Shown: positions 9,977 to 20,208 of the stretch, piece by piece
How positions within the stretch are numbered: position 1 is the stretch's first letter
Layout: every line of letters starts with the position of its first letter
Assembly (NCBI GenBank): GCA_030682075.1
Contig: JAUXRH010000005.1
Span: 1-32,920 of the forward strand
Reading direction: 5' to 3'
Source of the DNA: Nitrosomonas sp.
GTDB lineage: Bacteria > Pseudomonadota > Gammaproteobacteria > Burkholderiales > Nitrosomonadaceae
DNA length: 32,920 nt
Translations under genes and position numbers: made by a program
The notes under the pieces: generated by a model
Databases searched by the model: none
What the model saw: the letters and a program-made list of their open reading frames with translations, nothing else
What the model was told of the DNA's origin: nothing

Positions 9977-10803
9977 TGCCAGAGTTACCCGAGGTTGAAA
10001 CAACGCGGCGTGGTATTGAGCCCTATTTAACGGGCCATCATATCACTGGCGTGATCATACGAAACCCAAGTCTGCGCTGGCCGATACCGAGTCATTTAGG
10101 AAAAACACTGATTGGGTTAAAAATCCATAATGTTGCAAGGCGCGCAAAATATCTTTTAATCGATTGTGGTGAAGGTACGTTGATTCTGCATTTGGGGATG
10201 TCAGGCAGTTTGCGGTTGTTAACGGCAACGATGCAACAACAGACATCACCACAAAAACATGACCATTTTGACCTGATTCTGGATAATGGTACAGTTCTGC
10301 GATTGAAGGATCCACGTCGTTTCGGTGCGGTTTTGTGGCAAATCGATGACATCATGGCTCATCCGTTGTTAGCCAACCTTGGGCCGGAGCCGCTCACGAC
10401 AACATTCAATGAATCGCTGTTGCATGAAAAAACACGAGGTTGTCGCGCCAATATTAAGGTGATGCTAATGAATAATCGTATTGTCGTTGGTATCGGTAAT
10501 ATTTATGCAAACGAGGCTTTGTTTCGAGCAGGCATTAACCCAAAAGTTGCTGCTGGCAGGATTGGCCTCAATCGTTACAAGCGATTAGTGCGGGCGGTAA
10601 AGGAAATACTTGTGCTGGCAATTGAAGCGGGCGGCAGCAGCCTGCGTGATTTTGTCAATAGTGACGGTAATCCGGGTTATTTTCAGCAACAGTACTGGGT
10701 ATATGGTCGGGCTGGGCAGCCATGCCGAAAATGTGGTGCAATTATCCGGCAGATAAAACAAGGGCAGCGTTCAAGTTTTTATTGCCCAAAATGCCAGCGG
10801 TGA
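9976..10803 (+). CDS. mutM: Formamidopyrimidine-DNA glycosylase
   Basis: [19 protein letters not shown]-terminal zinc finger [25 protein letters not shown]. Confidence 0.98.
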   Translation: MPELPEVETTRRGIEPYLTGHHITGVIIRNPSLRWPIPSHLGKTLIGLKIHNVARRAKYLLIDCGEGTLILHLGMSGSLRLLTATMQQQTSPQKHDHFDLILDNGTVLRLKDPRRFGAVLWQIDDIMAHPLLANLGPEPLTTTFNESLLHEKTRGCRANIKVMLMNNRIVVGIGNIYANEALFRAGINPKVAAGRIGLNRYKRLVRAVKEILVLAIEAGGSSLRDFVNSDGNPGYFQQQYWVYGRAGQPCRKCGAIIRQIKQGQRSSFYCPKCQR

Positions 10804-10862
10804 ATCCAGCCTCCCAGTAAAGAATCTGTAATTACAAGTTTTATATTGAGAGTGGTGACTGA

Positions 10863-11675
10863 ATGAATATAACGTTTATCGGTGGTGGCAATATGGCCGC
10901 AGCACTGATTGGTGGGATGCTGCAGCAGGGCTTTTTAGCGTCACAAATAAAGGTGGTGGAAATTAGTGCTGAAAATCGGGAAAGAATAAAACGTGAATTT
11001 GATATTGAAGCCGTTCCGGCGCTTGATTCCTGTGTGATTGGCAATGATGTCATTATACTGGCAGTTAAGCCACAGCAGCTTACGGAATTGGCGCAGCAAT
11101 TGGCGCCGTTACTGAAGAACCAGCTGGTTATTTCTATTGCTGCGGGTATTCGAGCCACAGATATCAGTCGTTGGTTAGGTGGTTATCCACGTATCGTACG
11201 TGCTATGCCTAATACGCCAGCTTTAGTTCGTGCAGGCGTTACTGGTCTTTATGCCTTGCCTGCAGTAAATGAGCAAGAAATGAAAGATGCAGAGACCATT
11301 TTAGCTGCTGTGGGTACTGTGCTGTGGGTTGGAGAGGAAGAAATACTGCATACCATTACGGCCATATCCGGTAGTGGGCCAGCCTATATTTTCTATTTTA
11401 TTGAAGCAATGCAGCAGGCAGGCGTAGAATTAGGATTGGCGGCAGATCAAGCGCGTCAATTGAGTTTGCAAACTTTTTTTGGGGCTGTCAAACTGGCTGA
11501 GCAGAGTGGTGAAGATGTTGCTGTGCTACGTTCTCGGGTAACTTCAAAAGGTGGAACAACCGAACGGGCGATACAAACTATGGAAAAGAATGATATTAAG
11601 CGTAAGATCATATGTGCGATTCATGCTGCAAGTGCACGTTCGCAAGAACTTAGTGATGAATTTGGCAAAAAATAA
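10863..11675 (+). CDS. proC: Pyrroline-5-carboxylate reductase
   Basis: ITFIGGGNMAAALIGG, VRAMPNTPALVRAGVTGLYA, AISGSGPAYIFYFIEAM, VTSKGGTTERAI. Confidence 0.98.
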   Translation: MNITFIGGGNMAAALIGGMLQQGFLASQIKVVEISAENRERIKREFDIEAVPALDSCVIGNDVIILAVKPQQLTELAQQLAPLLKNQLVISIAAGIRATDISRWLGGYPRIVRAMPNTPALVRAGVTGLYALPAVNEQEMKDAETILAAVGTVLWVGEEEILHTITAISGSGPAYIFYFIEAMQQAGVELGLAADQARQLSLQTFFGAVKLAEQSGEDVAVLRSRVTSKGGTTERAIQTMEKNDIKRKIICAIHAASARSQELSDEFGKK

Positions 11676-11711
11676 ACCTAAATTTTGTTTTATAAACCAA
11701 TCAAGTGTGGA

Positions 11712-11763
11712 GGTTTAACGGGGGTGCCCTCAAACAGGGGTTTTTAGGCACCTTACTTAAACC
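11712..11763 (+). ncRNA. Candidate structured RNA element in the proC-yggT intergenic region (5' UTR of yggT)
   Basis: Nested complementarity: GGTTTAA (11712-11718) / TTAAACC (11757-11763) enclosing GGTGCC / GGCACC and an inner CCCT-caaac-AGGG hairpin. No T-tract after the outer stem. Confidence 0.4.
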
Positions 11764-11790
11764 GTAGATACAGCTCTCCAGGGAATGCAT

Positions 11791-12363
11791 ATGTCATATC
11801 AGATTTCTATTTTTCTCATTGATACTATATTGGGATTGTTTTCCCTCGCATTATTGCTACGTTTTTATTTGCAGTTATTTCGTGTACCTTCTTACAATCA
11901 GTTACCCAAATTTCTATTTGCAGTGACTGATTTTGTCGTGCGCCCTGCACGTCGAGTGATTCCGGGCTTTAAAGGTATGGATCTCTCTACGTTATTACTG
12001 GCATGGCTGGCAGAATGTATTATTATAACCAGTACCTACCTACTGCAAGGCTATAATTTTGGCGCGAATATCGGCGGCTCTGCTAGTGCAATCGGATTGC
12101 TGGGAGTGGTTGAGATTGTCAAGATGTCGCTTTATATTATATTGGTTATGATTATCGTGCAGGCAGTATTGTCCTGGATTAATCCACAAAATCCATTGGC
12201 ACCTCTGCTGGATAGCTTTACCCGACCATTCTTGGGTGTTTTTCGGCGACGTATTCCATTGATTGCAAATGTTGATTTGTCACCGTTATTTGCATTAATT
12301 GTTATTCAATTATTATTAGTGGTGGTAGTGGGTTTGCAGATGGAAATTTACACCCTGTTTTAA
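11791..12363 (+). CDS. yggT: YggT family membrane protein
   Basis: Two YggT repeats with FRVPSYNQLPKFLFAVTDFVVRPARRVIPG and LSWINPQNPLAPLLDSFTRPFLGVFRRRIP; downstream of proC. Start at 11785 or 11791. Confidence 0.92.
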   Translation: MSYQISIFLIDTILGLFSLALLLRFYLQLFRVPSYNQLPKFLFAVTDFVVRPARRVIPGFKGMDLSTLLLAWLAECIIITSTYLLQGYNFGANIGGSASAIGLLGVVEIVKMSLYIILVMIIVQAVLSWINPQNPLAPLLDSFTRPFLGVFRRRIPLIANVDLSPLFALIVIQLLLVVVVGLQMEIYTLF

Positions 12364-12373
12364 TGGCTGCCAG

Positions 12374-12670
12374 ATGACTTGGTATCGCAGCGATTATGCG
12401 GCTAATCTTGTTTTGACGTTACATTTACAGACGGGAGCGAAGCGTACTGAGGTGTCAGGATTGCATGGCGATGCGCTTAAAATAAAACTTGCCGCTTCAC
12501 CAATTGAAGGCAAAGCAAACGCTGCACTATTAAAATTTCTCGCAAAAAGTTTTGACGTGCCATTATGCCAAGTAACCCTTAAACAAGGGACGAAGTCTCG
12601 ACATAAGATCGTTGAAATTCGGAAATCTACGCGAGGCCCAGATGCCTTGTTTAAGCCAGTGACGGGTTAA
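12374..12670 (+). CDS. yggU: DUF167 / YggU family protein
   Basis: VSGLHGDALKIKLAASPIEGKANAALLKFLAKSFDVP...LKQGTKSRHKIVEI. Confidence 0.93.
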   Translation: MTWYRSDYAANLVLTLHLQTGAKRTEVSGLHGDALKIKLAASPIEGKANAALLKFLAKSFDVPLCQVTLKQGTKSRHKIVEIRKSTRGPDALFKPVTG

Positions 12671-12745
12671 GCGATAAATAATCGAATCTGGACAGGCGTT
12701 CAGCTCACGAATTATTTTTTCTTCTCGTTATTCTTGTAGAGGAAA

Positions 12746-13220
12746 GTGGTGAAGCTTATTCTATGGCGTCATGCTGAAGATGGCGTGCCGGATGCTGCAC
12801 GTAGACTGGCAAGTAAGGGTTTTAAACAAGCGGAGAGTATGGTGGGATACTTAAATCAAGATTGCCAGAAAAATACACGTATTATTGTCAGTCCGGTCAA
12901 ACGTGCGCAACAGACTGCGATGACATTAGGCAGGTTTCTTGCAACCAACCAGGAAAGTTGCTTTGGGTGCAATAGCAGAAATGGTTCTTGCCGCTGCTGA
13001 TTGGCCTGATATGAATGGTATGGTCGTGATTGTTGGCCATCAATCAACGCCGGGGGAGGAAGCTGCAACTTTATTGATTTCTGATGATCCAACGCTTTAA
13101 GCTTTAGAACAGGCGAGATAAAACGGCTTAGTAATAAGGAGATGTGAGGGCGGGAGTTATTGAATCCGTTGTTCGTGAGGTTAGTTCTCCCCGATATGCT
13201 TTGAGCGTGGTGTATTGAAA
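12746..13220 (+). pseudogene. sixA: SixA-like phosphohistidine phosphatase, decayed
   Basis: Intact N-terminus (KLILWRHAEDGVPDAARRLASKGFKQAESM, RIIVSPVKRAQQTAMTL), then frame change near 12950-12960 to LGAIAEMVLAAADWPDMNGMVVIVGHQSTPGEEAATLLISDDPTL*, then degraded coding-like sequence (LSNKEM*GRELLNPLFVRLVLPDML). Confidence 0.78.
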
Positions 13221-13258
13221 CGTTATGCACTGAATCTATATATGTTTTATCGTTATTA

Positions 13259-13807
13259 ATGTCCCAATTGATTCTTTTTAACAAACCGTATGGTGTGATT
13301 TGCCAATTTACAGCCAATGCCGGGCATAAATCGCTAAAGGATTTTATTTCATTATCAAGCGTTTATCCAGCAGGCCGACTTGATGCTGACAGTGAAGGTT
13401 TGGTACTGCTAACAGATGATGGTAAATTGCAGAATAGAATTAGTAGCCCTGAATATAAATTACCTAAGACTTATTGGGTGCAGGTGGAGGGAATTCCAGG
13501 TCAGGTTGCATTAAAAAAGTTGCGCCAAGGTGTTATATTAAAGGATTTTAAGACACAGCCTGCGCAGGTTTGTTTAATGGATGAACCGGAAGGTTTATGG
13601 CCACGTACGCCATCTATTCGTTATCGTAAAAATGTACCGACAAGTTGGATCGAGTTAAAAATTACTGAAGGTAAGAATCGTCAAGTACGGCGTATGACAG
13701 CGGCTGTTTTTTTACCTACACTTCGGTTAATTCGTTATGCGATTGGCAAGTATTCTTTGTCTGGTATAGCTCCAGGTGAATGGTGTTTGCAAAATGCTTC
13801 ATTATAA
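13259..13807 (+). CDS. rluE: 23S rRNA pseudouridine synthase, RsuA/RluE family
   Basis: LILFNKPYGVICQF, YPAGRLDADSEGLVLLTDDGKLQNRISSP, LKITEGKNRQVRRMTAAV. Confidence 0.9.
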   Translation: MSQLILFNKPYGVICQFTANAGHKSLKDFISLSSVYPAGRLDADSEGLVLLTDDGKLQNRISSPEYKLPKTYWVQVEGIPGQVALKKLRQGVILKDFKTQPAQVCLMDEPEGLWPRTPSIRYRKNVPTSWIELKITEGKNRQVRRMTAAVFLPTLRLIRYAIGKYSLSGIAPGEWCLQNASL

Positions 13808-14025
13808 ATCTCTGCGCACTATTTATTGGTAATAAGTAAAGAGTCGTGGTTCTTTTATGGCGCTGTAAGTGTTGGAAATAAAGGTGGATTGCGAGGTGGA
13901 TAGCCTGATAATTAATTTTAAGCTTTATTGGTAAAATTACTTTTCTTGACTAGGCACTTGTTTACCTTTAAATTCGACCATAGTTTCTCATAGGGAAGTT
14001 TTTTAAAAGTAAAAGGATTAATTAT

Positions 14026-15216
14026 ATGATTTCAGAATTTCTTGATTTGATTTCAGGGGTTGTAGATATGCCTTGGTGGGGATATGTTGTTGTAACTTTA
14101 ATTTTTACACATATCACTATTGCCAGTATAACCATTTATCTGCACCGTCATTCGGCTCATAGAGCGCTGGAGTTACATGCGATCCCGAGCCATTTCTTTC
14201 GTTTATGGTTGTGGATGACTACGGGTATGGTGACCAAGCAGTGGACAGCCATTCATCGCAAGCATCATGCCAAGTGTGAGACTGAGGATGATCCCCATAG
14301 CCCAGTAATTTTGGGTATAAAAAAAGTTTTTTTGGAAGGCTCTGAGCTTTATCGTAAGGAAGCCAAGAATCAGGAAACGATGGATAGATACGGTTATGGA
14401 ACACCTGATGATTGGATGGAACGGAATGTTTATACCAAGCATAGCGCTAAGGGTGTTGCATTGATGCTAATTATCAATATCCTGTTATTTGGTCCTATTG
14501 GGATTACGATTTGGGCGATTCAAATGATGTGGGCACCTGTTATGGCTGCGGGAATTATTAATGGTGTTGGTCATTATTGGGGGTACCGCAATTTCCAGGC
14601 AGAAGATGCCAGTCGCAATATCGTTCCTTGGGGTATTTTGATTGGCGGGGAGGAATTGCATAACAATCATCATGCCTACGCTACGTCTGCACGGCTATCT
14701 AATAAGTGGTATGAATTTGATATTGGTTGGATGTATATACGTATTCTGGAAATGATGGGCCTAGCCAAGGTCAAGAAGGTTGCGCCTAAATTACGTTTAG
14801 ATAAGGCTAAAACCAAATGTGATATTGATACGCTCCATGCGGTTATTTCTCATCGTTATGAGGTATTGGCTAAATATGCGCAATCATTGAAATCGATACT
14901 TTCTAATGATTTTGATCATGTGAGGGAAACAATCGCACAACAGGGTGTGGATCGTCTGACATTAAAGCGTTGGATTCTGGCGGATTCTAAGACTTTGCAA
15001 GAAGATGAGCGTGTTAAGTTGAGTGAGGTTTTGAGTAAAGCTAAAACACTTGATACGGTATATACCATGAGAGAAGAACTTGCCGCGATTTGGCAACGTT
15101 CAACGGCATCTAAAGATGAGTTGGTAAAACAGTTAGAAGACTGGTGTCATCGTGCTGAGGAAAGTGGTATTGAAGTGCTAAAAATATTCTCACAAAGATT
15201 ACGTAGTTACGCATAG
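14026..15216 (+). CDS. Fatty acid / acyl-CoA delta-9-type desaturase with C-terminal helical extension
   Basis: Three His boxes: HRHSAH, HRKHH, HNNHH; multi-TM; extra ~130-aa C-terminal region. Confidence 0.92.
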   Translation: MISEFLDLISGVVDMPWWGYVVVTLIFTHITIASITIYLHRHSAHRALELHAIPSHFFRLWLWMTTGMVTKQWTAIHRKHHAKCETEDDPHSPVILGIKKVFLEGSELYRKEAKNQETMDRYGYGTPDDWMERNVYTKHSAKGVALMLIINILLFGPIGITIWAIQMMWAPVMAAGIINGVGHYWGYRNFQAEDASRNIVPWGILIGGEELHNNHHAYATSARLSNKWYEFDIGWMYIRILEMMGLAKVKKVAPKLRLDKAKTKCDIDTLHAVISHRYEVLAKYAQSLKSILSNDFDHVRETIAQQGVDRLTLKRWILADSKTLQEDERVKLSEVLSKAKTLDTVYTMREELAAIWQRSTASKDELVKQLEDWCHRAEESGIEVLKIFSQRLRSYA

Positions 15217-15247
15217 CACCATAGAGAGAAAAAAGAGAGTCAGGCAT

Positions 15248-15283
15248 AAAAAAACCCGCCAAGTTTTGTGCGGGTTTTTTTAT
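15248..15283. terminator. Rho-independent terminator (between convergent desaturase and rpmG)
   Basis: AAAAAAACCCGCcaagttttgtGCGGGTTTTTTTA. Confidence 0.88.
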
Positions 15284-15295
15284 GCTCTTAGGATA

Positions 15296-15451
15296 CTATT
15301 TTAGTTTGGTTTCTTTGTATTTTACGTGTTTTCGTACAACCGGATCAAATTTCATAATTTCAAGTTTCTCTGGCTTCGCACGTTTATTTTTAGTCGTTGT
15401 ATAAAAATGACCAGTGCCCGCTGAGGATTCAAGCTTAATTTTTTCACGCAT
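15296..15451 (-). CDS. rpmG: 50S ribosomal protein L33
   Basis: Translated by eye: [51 protein letters not shown]; not in the ORF track because of its length. Confidence 0.97.
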   Translation of the reverse strand: MREKIKLESSAGTGHFYTTTKNKRAKPEKLEIMKFDPVVRKHVKYKETKLK

Positions 15452-15502
15452 TGCTATTCCTTAACTTCTTAATGGTTCTAAAAGATTGTATTTATTAATA
15501 AT

Positions 15503-15739
15503 CTAAATACTTTCCCCACGTGACCGCATTTTATCCAATACTGCATCTATGCCCTTCTTGTCGATAGTACGTAATGCGGCATTAGATATACGTAAACTGA
15601 TCCAGCGATTTTCACTTTCTACGTAAAACTTACGACGTTGTAAATTAGGTAGAAATCGCCGTTTAGTCTTGTTGTTAGCATGGGAAACGTGGTGGCCTGA
15701 CATGGGTTTCTTGCCTGTGATCTCACATACTCGTGCCAT
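15503..15739 (-). CDS. rpmB: 50S ribosomal protein L28
   Basis: [64 protein letters not shown]. Confidence 0.97.
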   Translation of the reverse strand: MARVCEITGKKPMSGHHVSHANNKTKRRFLPNLQRRKFYVESENRWISLRISNAALRTIDKKGIDAVLDKMRSRGESI

Positions 15740-15800
15740 CGTAACGCACTCCAAAATTCTGAAAAAGTGAATTATATCCTGATTCAGTGAGTTTCCAAAG

Positions 15801-16475
15801 TTAAATCAGACCATTCTCAGCAAATGACATAGTAGTTCCGTTACCAACTATAAAATGATCCAGCACCTTGACTTCTATCAAGGCAAGCGTTTGTTTAAGT
15901 GATTGTGTTAAGATTTTATCTGCATGGCTTGGTTCTGTAACACCAGAAGGGTGATTGTGAGCAAAAATGACGGCTGCTGCATTGTGGAATAATGCCCGTT
16001 TTACTACTTCACGTGGATAGACACTGGTCTGTGTAAGCGTGCCCTTAAATAGCTCTTCAGTAGCAATGGTGCAATTCTTTGCATCAAGAAATATTGCAAT
16101 GAAGACTTCATGCGCCTTATTCTGAAGTGTAAGGCGCAGGTAGTTGCGAACCAAATCTGGAGAATTCATGATATCTCCGTTTTTAAGCTCATCACCAAGG
16201 GCACGCCGCGCCATTTCCAATACGGCCTGTAGTTGTGTATATTTGGCGATGCCTATTCCGGGTAACTGGCAAAACGCATGTTGATTGGCAGCAAATAAGT
16301 TTGTTAAGCTACCAAACTGTTTGAGCAAATCTCGCGCTAGGTCTACCGCACTTTTGCCCACCATACCGGTACGAAGAAATATCGCAAGTAACTCAGTATC
16401 AGAAAGGCTTGATACACCATTCTTTATAAGTTTTTCACGTGGTCGTTCGGATTCGGGCCAATCTGGAATAGCCAT
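15801..16475 (-). CDS. radC: RadC family (JAB/MPN domain) protein
   Basis: [60 protein letters not shown]. Confidence 0.96.
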   Translation of the reverse strand: MAIPDWPESERPREKLIKNGVSSLSDTELLAIFLRTGMVGKSAVDLARDLLKQFGSLTNLFAANQHAFCQLPGIGIAKYTQLQAVLEMARRALGDELKNGDIMNSPDLVRNYLRLTLQNKAHEVFIAIFLDAKNCTIATEELFKGTLTQTSVYPREVVKRALFHNAAAVIFAHNHPSGVTEPSHADKILTQSLKQTLALIEVKVLDHFIVGNGTTMSFAENGLI

Positions 16476-16580
16476 GAGAATAAAGTAGATCTGTAAATAG
16501 ATAAAAGAAAGATTGTAATTCCGTGAATTTATTTGAAAGAATGATAAGTTTAATACTACGGAACATATAGAAGAAAATTT

Positions 16581-17786
16581 ATGACTAGTTTATCCGCTCA
16601 TACTGTAAAAAGCTTGCTACTTGGAATAACAGGTGGTGTGGCCGCCTATAAAGCCGCAGAGTTGGCGCGTCTTTTGATTCAAGGTGGTGTCGATGTGCAA
16701 ACCATCATGACGCAATCAGCTTGTCATTTTATTGGTTCAGTAACGCTACAGGCATTGACTGGGAAACCTGTGTTCACGGATATGTGGCAGGCGAACAATA
16801 TCAGCAATATGGCGCATATTAATCTCTCGCGAGAGGTGGATGTCATTCTGATTGCGCCAGCCAGTGCTGATTTTATTGCTAAACTTGCCAATGGGATAGC
16901 AGATGATTTGCTGGCGACACTGTGTCTTGCACGGGATTGCCCGTTGCTGATTGCGCCCGCGATGAATCGTCAGATGTGGGAGAACCCTGCGACACAACGT
17001 AATCTGGCGGTGCTGCGGCATGATGGTGTAAAGATATTCGGTCCTGCGGACGGTGCGCAAGCCTGTGGTGAAGTTGGAATGGGGCGTATGCTTGAAGCCA
17101 ATGAATTAGTAGAATCAATCCAGGGAATATTTCAACCTAAATTATTACAAGATCAACGTGTACTCATAACGGCAGGACCAACTTTTGAAGCCATTGATGC
17201 CGTGCGTGGGATAACCAATGCAAGTTCTGGAAAAATGGGTTATGCCTTGGCGCGCGCCGCATTGGATGCGGGCGCTGAAGTTACACTTGTTTCTGGTCCC
17301 GTATGCCTGGCGCCGCCAGCTGCAGCTAAATGTGTCAATATTGTAAGTGCCAGAGATATGCTGGTCGCAGTTAAAAAGGAAATGTCGCGAACGGATATTT
17401 TTATCAGTGTTGCAGCAGTTGCAGATTACCGAGTGGCTAGGACCAGGAAACAAAAAATAAAGAAAACTGATAACGCATTGATGCTGGAGCTTGTTCCAAA
17501 TCCAGATATTTTACAGTATGTGGCAAATCTTCCAGAAGCACCATTTTGTGTAGGTTTTGCAGCAGAGACGGAAGATTTAGAGAAGAATGCTGAAATCAAA
17601 CGCCTGAAGAAAAAAATACCATTGCTTGTCGCTAATCTGGCTCAAGATACGATTGGTGCCGATGACAGCATGTTAGTTCTGTTTGATGATGAAGGTAAAC
17701 AATACCTGTCAAAAGCACCAAAAATTGATCAGGCGCGCCGCTTGATCAAACATATTGCATTTTTATACAAAAAACAGAGATCCTGA
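16581..17786 (+). CDS. coaBC: Bifunctional phosphopantothenoylcysteine decarboxylase/phosphopantothenate-cysteine ligase
   Basis: [65 protein letters not shown]. Confidence 0.97.
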   Translation: MTSLSAHTVKSLLLGITGGVAAYKAAELARLLIQGGVDVQTIMTQSACHFIGSVTLQALTGKPVFTDMWQANNISNMAHINLSREVDVILIAPASADFIAKLANGIADDLLATLCLARDCPLLIAPAMNRQMWENPATQRNLAVLRHDGVKIFGPADGAQACGEVGMGRMLEANELVESIQGIFQPKLLQDQRVLITAGPTFEAIDAVRGITNASSGKMGYALARAALDAGAEVTLVSGPVCLAPPAAAKCVNIVSARDMLVAVKKEMSRTDIFISVAAVADYRVARTRKQKIKKTDNALMLELVPNPDILQYVANLPEAPFCVGFAAETEDLEKNAEIKRLKKKIPLLVANLAQDTIGADDSMLVLFDDEGKQYLSKAPKIDQARRLIKHIAFLYKKQRS

Positions 17787-17792
17787 ACTTCT

Positions 17793-18242
17793 ATGAAAAA
17801 AGTTGATGTTAAAATTCTTGATGCACGGTTGAATAATCAGTTGCCTGCTTATGCGACAATAGGTTCCGCCGGACTCGACTTGCGAGCCTGTGTCGAGCGG
17901 GCAATAATGATAATGCCAGGGGAAGCTGCGCTCGTTCCAACGGGTATTGCAATTCATCTTGCTGACCCAGGTTTTGCGGCAATGATCTTGCCACGCTCTG
18001 GATTGGGTCATAAGCATGGTATCGTGCTGGGAAATCTGGTGGGATTAATCGACTCAGATTATCAGGGGCAAATATTTATTTCATGCTGGAATAGAGGACA
18101 AATATCATTTGAGTTAAAACCGCTGGACCGGATCGCGCAGCTCGTTGTGGTACCCGTTATGCAAGTGAGCTTCAATGTGGTTGATGATTTTGATCAAAGT
18201 CATCGAGGTGAAGATGGTTTTGGTAGCACGGGAAATCATTGA
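17793..18242 (+). CDS. dut: dUTP diphosphatase
   Basis: [49 protein letters not shown]. Confidence 0.97.
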   Translation: MKKVDVKILDARLNNQLPAYATIGSAGLDLRACVERAIMIMPGEAALVPTGIAIHLADPGFAAMILPRSGLGHKHGIVLGNLVGLIDSDYQGQIFISCWNRGQISFELKPLDRIAQLVVVPVMQVSFNVVDDFDQSHRGEDGFGSTGNH

Positions 18243-18682
18243 TGCGTTTAGTGACATTTTTATTTATTTTTCTTTATTCAATTGTAGTAACTGCTGATAC
18301 CTCAACCAAGCTGATTATTCCTCTAAAAATATCAGTTAGTACCCTAACTGCAGAAGTTGCTCATACTCAGATGTTACGTGCGCGAGGGTTGATGAACCGA
18401 ACGTCGTTGGAAGAGAATAGTGGGATGTTATTTATTTTTCCGGAAGCTGGTTATTACAGTATGTGGATGCTTAATACCAATATCCCACTGAGTGTCGCCT
18501 TTCTTGATGAGAAAGGCGTAATCCTCAATCTTGCCGATATGATTCCTCATACTAGAACCACGCATAATTCCGCTGGTTTGGCTAAGTACGCGCTTGAAAT
18601 GAATCAAGGATGGTTCTCCGCAAGAGGAATAAAAGCGGGTGAAAAAGTCATTGGCCTGGAAAAAGTACCTACAGCAAACTAG
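18242..18682 (+). CDS. DUF192 domain-containing protein, probably exported
   Basis: Signal-like N-terminus, RGLMNRTSLEENSGMLFIFPEAGYYSMWMLNTNIPLSVAFLDEKGVI. ATG at 18242 (TGATG overlap with dut) preferred over TTG at 18239. Confidence 0.9.
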   Translation: MRLVTFLFIFLYSIVVTADTSTKLIIPLKISVSTLTAEVAHTQMLRARGLMNRTSLEENSGMLFIFPEAGYYSMWMLNTNIPLSVAFLDEKGVILNLADMIPHTRTTHNSAGLAKYALEMNQGWFSARGIKAGEKVIGLEKVPTAN

Positions 18683-18720
18683 TCAGGTTTACTCGGTTCA
18701 GCGGTAAATTTTCCCTGACT
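18681..18720. terminator. Hairpin at the convergent DUF192/ffh junction, possible terminator
   Basis: AGTCAGg-TTTAC...GTAAA...CTGACT nested stems between convergent stops; weak T-tract. Confidence 0.35.
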
Positions 18721-18721
18721 T

Positions 18722-20068
18722 TCACATCCTCGGAAACATTCCTTTGAGTCCACGCATCATTTTTGACATACCACCTTTATTCATCATTTTCATCATTTTT
18801 CGGGCTTGTTCAAATTGTGACAATAGGCGATTGACTTCTTGTACAGAGACACCTGATCCAGCCGCAATTCGTCTTTTGCGAGATGCTTTTAGAATATCTG
18901 GTTTGGAGCGTTCTTGTTGCGTCATGGCATTAATGATACCTTCAGTGCGACTTATTACCTTATCATCAATATTGATGTTCTGTGCGGCTTGGCTTAATTG
19001 TGCAGGAAGTTTGTCCATCATTGCACTCATCCCGCCCATTTTCTTCATTTGCTGAAACTGCATCTTGAAATCGTCAAGATCAAATCCCTTGCCCGATTTC
19101 ATTTTTTTCATCAGCTTCTGGGCTTCATTCTGATCGGCGTTTCGTTGCGCTTCCTCGATCAAGCCCAGGATATCACCCATTCCCAGAATGCGGGATGCCA
19201 TACGGTCAGGATAAAATGCTTCCAGTCCAGTTAATTTCTCAGCGATACCGGTAAACTTGATTGGTTTTCCGGTGATGTGACGGACTGATAATGCGGCACC
19301 ACCGCGAGCATCACCGTCGAGCTTGGTAAGAATCACACCGGTTAAGGGTAAGGCTTCAGAAAAGGCCTTGGCGGTATTAACTGCGTCTTGCCCTTGCATG
19401 GCATCAACCACAAATAAGGTTTCAATCGGTTGCAGCAGTGTTTCAAGTTCACGAATCTCCTGCATCATGGCTTCATCTATACCCAGTCGCCCAGCAGTAT
19501 CAACAATCATGACATCATGATGATGCTTGCGGGCATAATCCAATGCAGCGATACCAATTTCACCTGGTTTTTGTCCTGCTTGAACCGGAAAAAAATCCGC
19601 ACCGGCTTGCCCCGCCAATAATTCCAACTGTTGAATCGCTGCTGGGCGATAAATGTCACAGGAAACCAGTAATACTTTTTTCTTCTTTTGCTCTAATAAC
19701 CATTTTGCCAGCTTGCCGCTGCTGGTGGTTTTTCCGGCACCTTGTAATCCTGCCATAAGAATGACTGCAGGAGGAACAGTGCTGAGGTTGATCTCAGCCT
19801 GCTCTCCGCCCATAATCGCAATCAATTCTTTATGCACGACACCGACCAGTGCCTGCCCGGGTGTGAGACTATTCATTACTTCATGACCGACTGCCTTTTC
19901 CTTAACACGTGCGATGAAATCTTTGATTACGGGCAAGGCCACATCAGCCTCTAATAATGCCATGCGGATTTCACGCAGTGCTTTCTGGATGTTACTTTCC
20001 GTCAGTCTGGCTTCGCCACGTAACGTTTTAATAACGCCGGAAAGTCGGCCGGTAAGATTGTCAAACAT
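18722..20068 (-). CDS. ffh: Signal recognition particle protein Ffh
   Basis: MFDNLTGRLSGVIKTLRGEARLTESNI, GLQGAGKTTSSGKLA, DTAGRLGIDEAMM, TKLDGDARGGAALS, C-terminal Met-rich M domain. Confidence 0.98.
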   Translation of the reverse strand: MFDNLTGRLSGVIKTLRGEARLTESNIQKALREIRMALLEADVALPVIKDFIARVKEKAVGHEVMNSLTPGQALVGVVHKELIAIMGGEQAEINLSTVPPAVILMAGLQGAGKTTSSGKLAKWLLEQKKKKVLLVSCDIYRPAAIQQLELLAGQAGADFFPVQAGQKPGEIGIAALDYARKHHHDVMIVDTAGRLGIDEAMMQEIRELETLLQPIETLFVVDAMQGQDAVNTAKAFSEALPLTGVILTKLDGDARGGAALSVRHITGKPIKFTGIAEKLTGLEAFYPDRMASRILGMGDILGLIEEAQRNADQNEAQKLMKKMKSGKGFDLDDFKMQFQQMKKMGGMSAMMDKLPAQLSQAAQNINIDDKVISRTEGIINAMTQQERSKPDILKASRKRRIAAGSGVSVQEVNRLLSQFEQARKMMKMMNKGGMSKMMRGLKGMFPRM

Positions 20069-20208
20069 ACTTAATACCTCACTATAAATATAGATGTAGA
20101 ACGATGCTACACAACAAAACTAATTAAAATATCCGGGTTAGTACTTTGAATTTATTAATGTGCCATGTAGACTAAACGAATATTTATGCTTCTTAATCGA
20201 TAATATCA

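Noticed and set aside
19323-19886. Several plus-strand ORFs inside ffh
   Set aside because: Shadow ORFs antisense to a highly conserved gene; compositions look like reverse translations.
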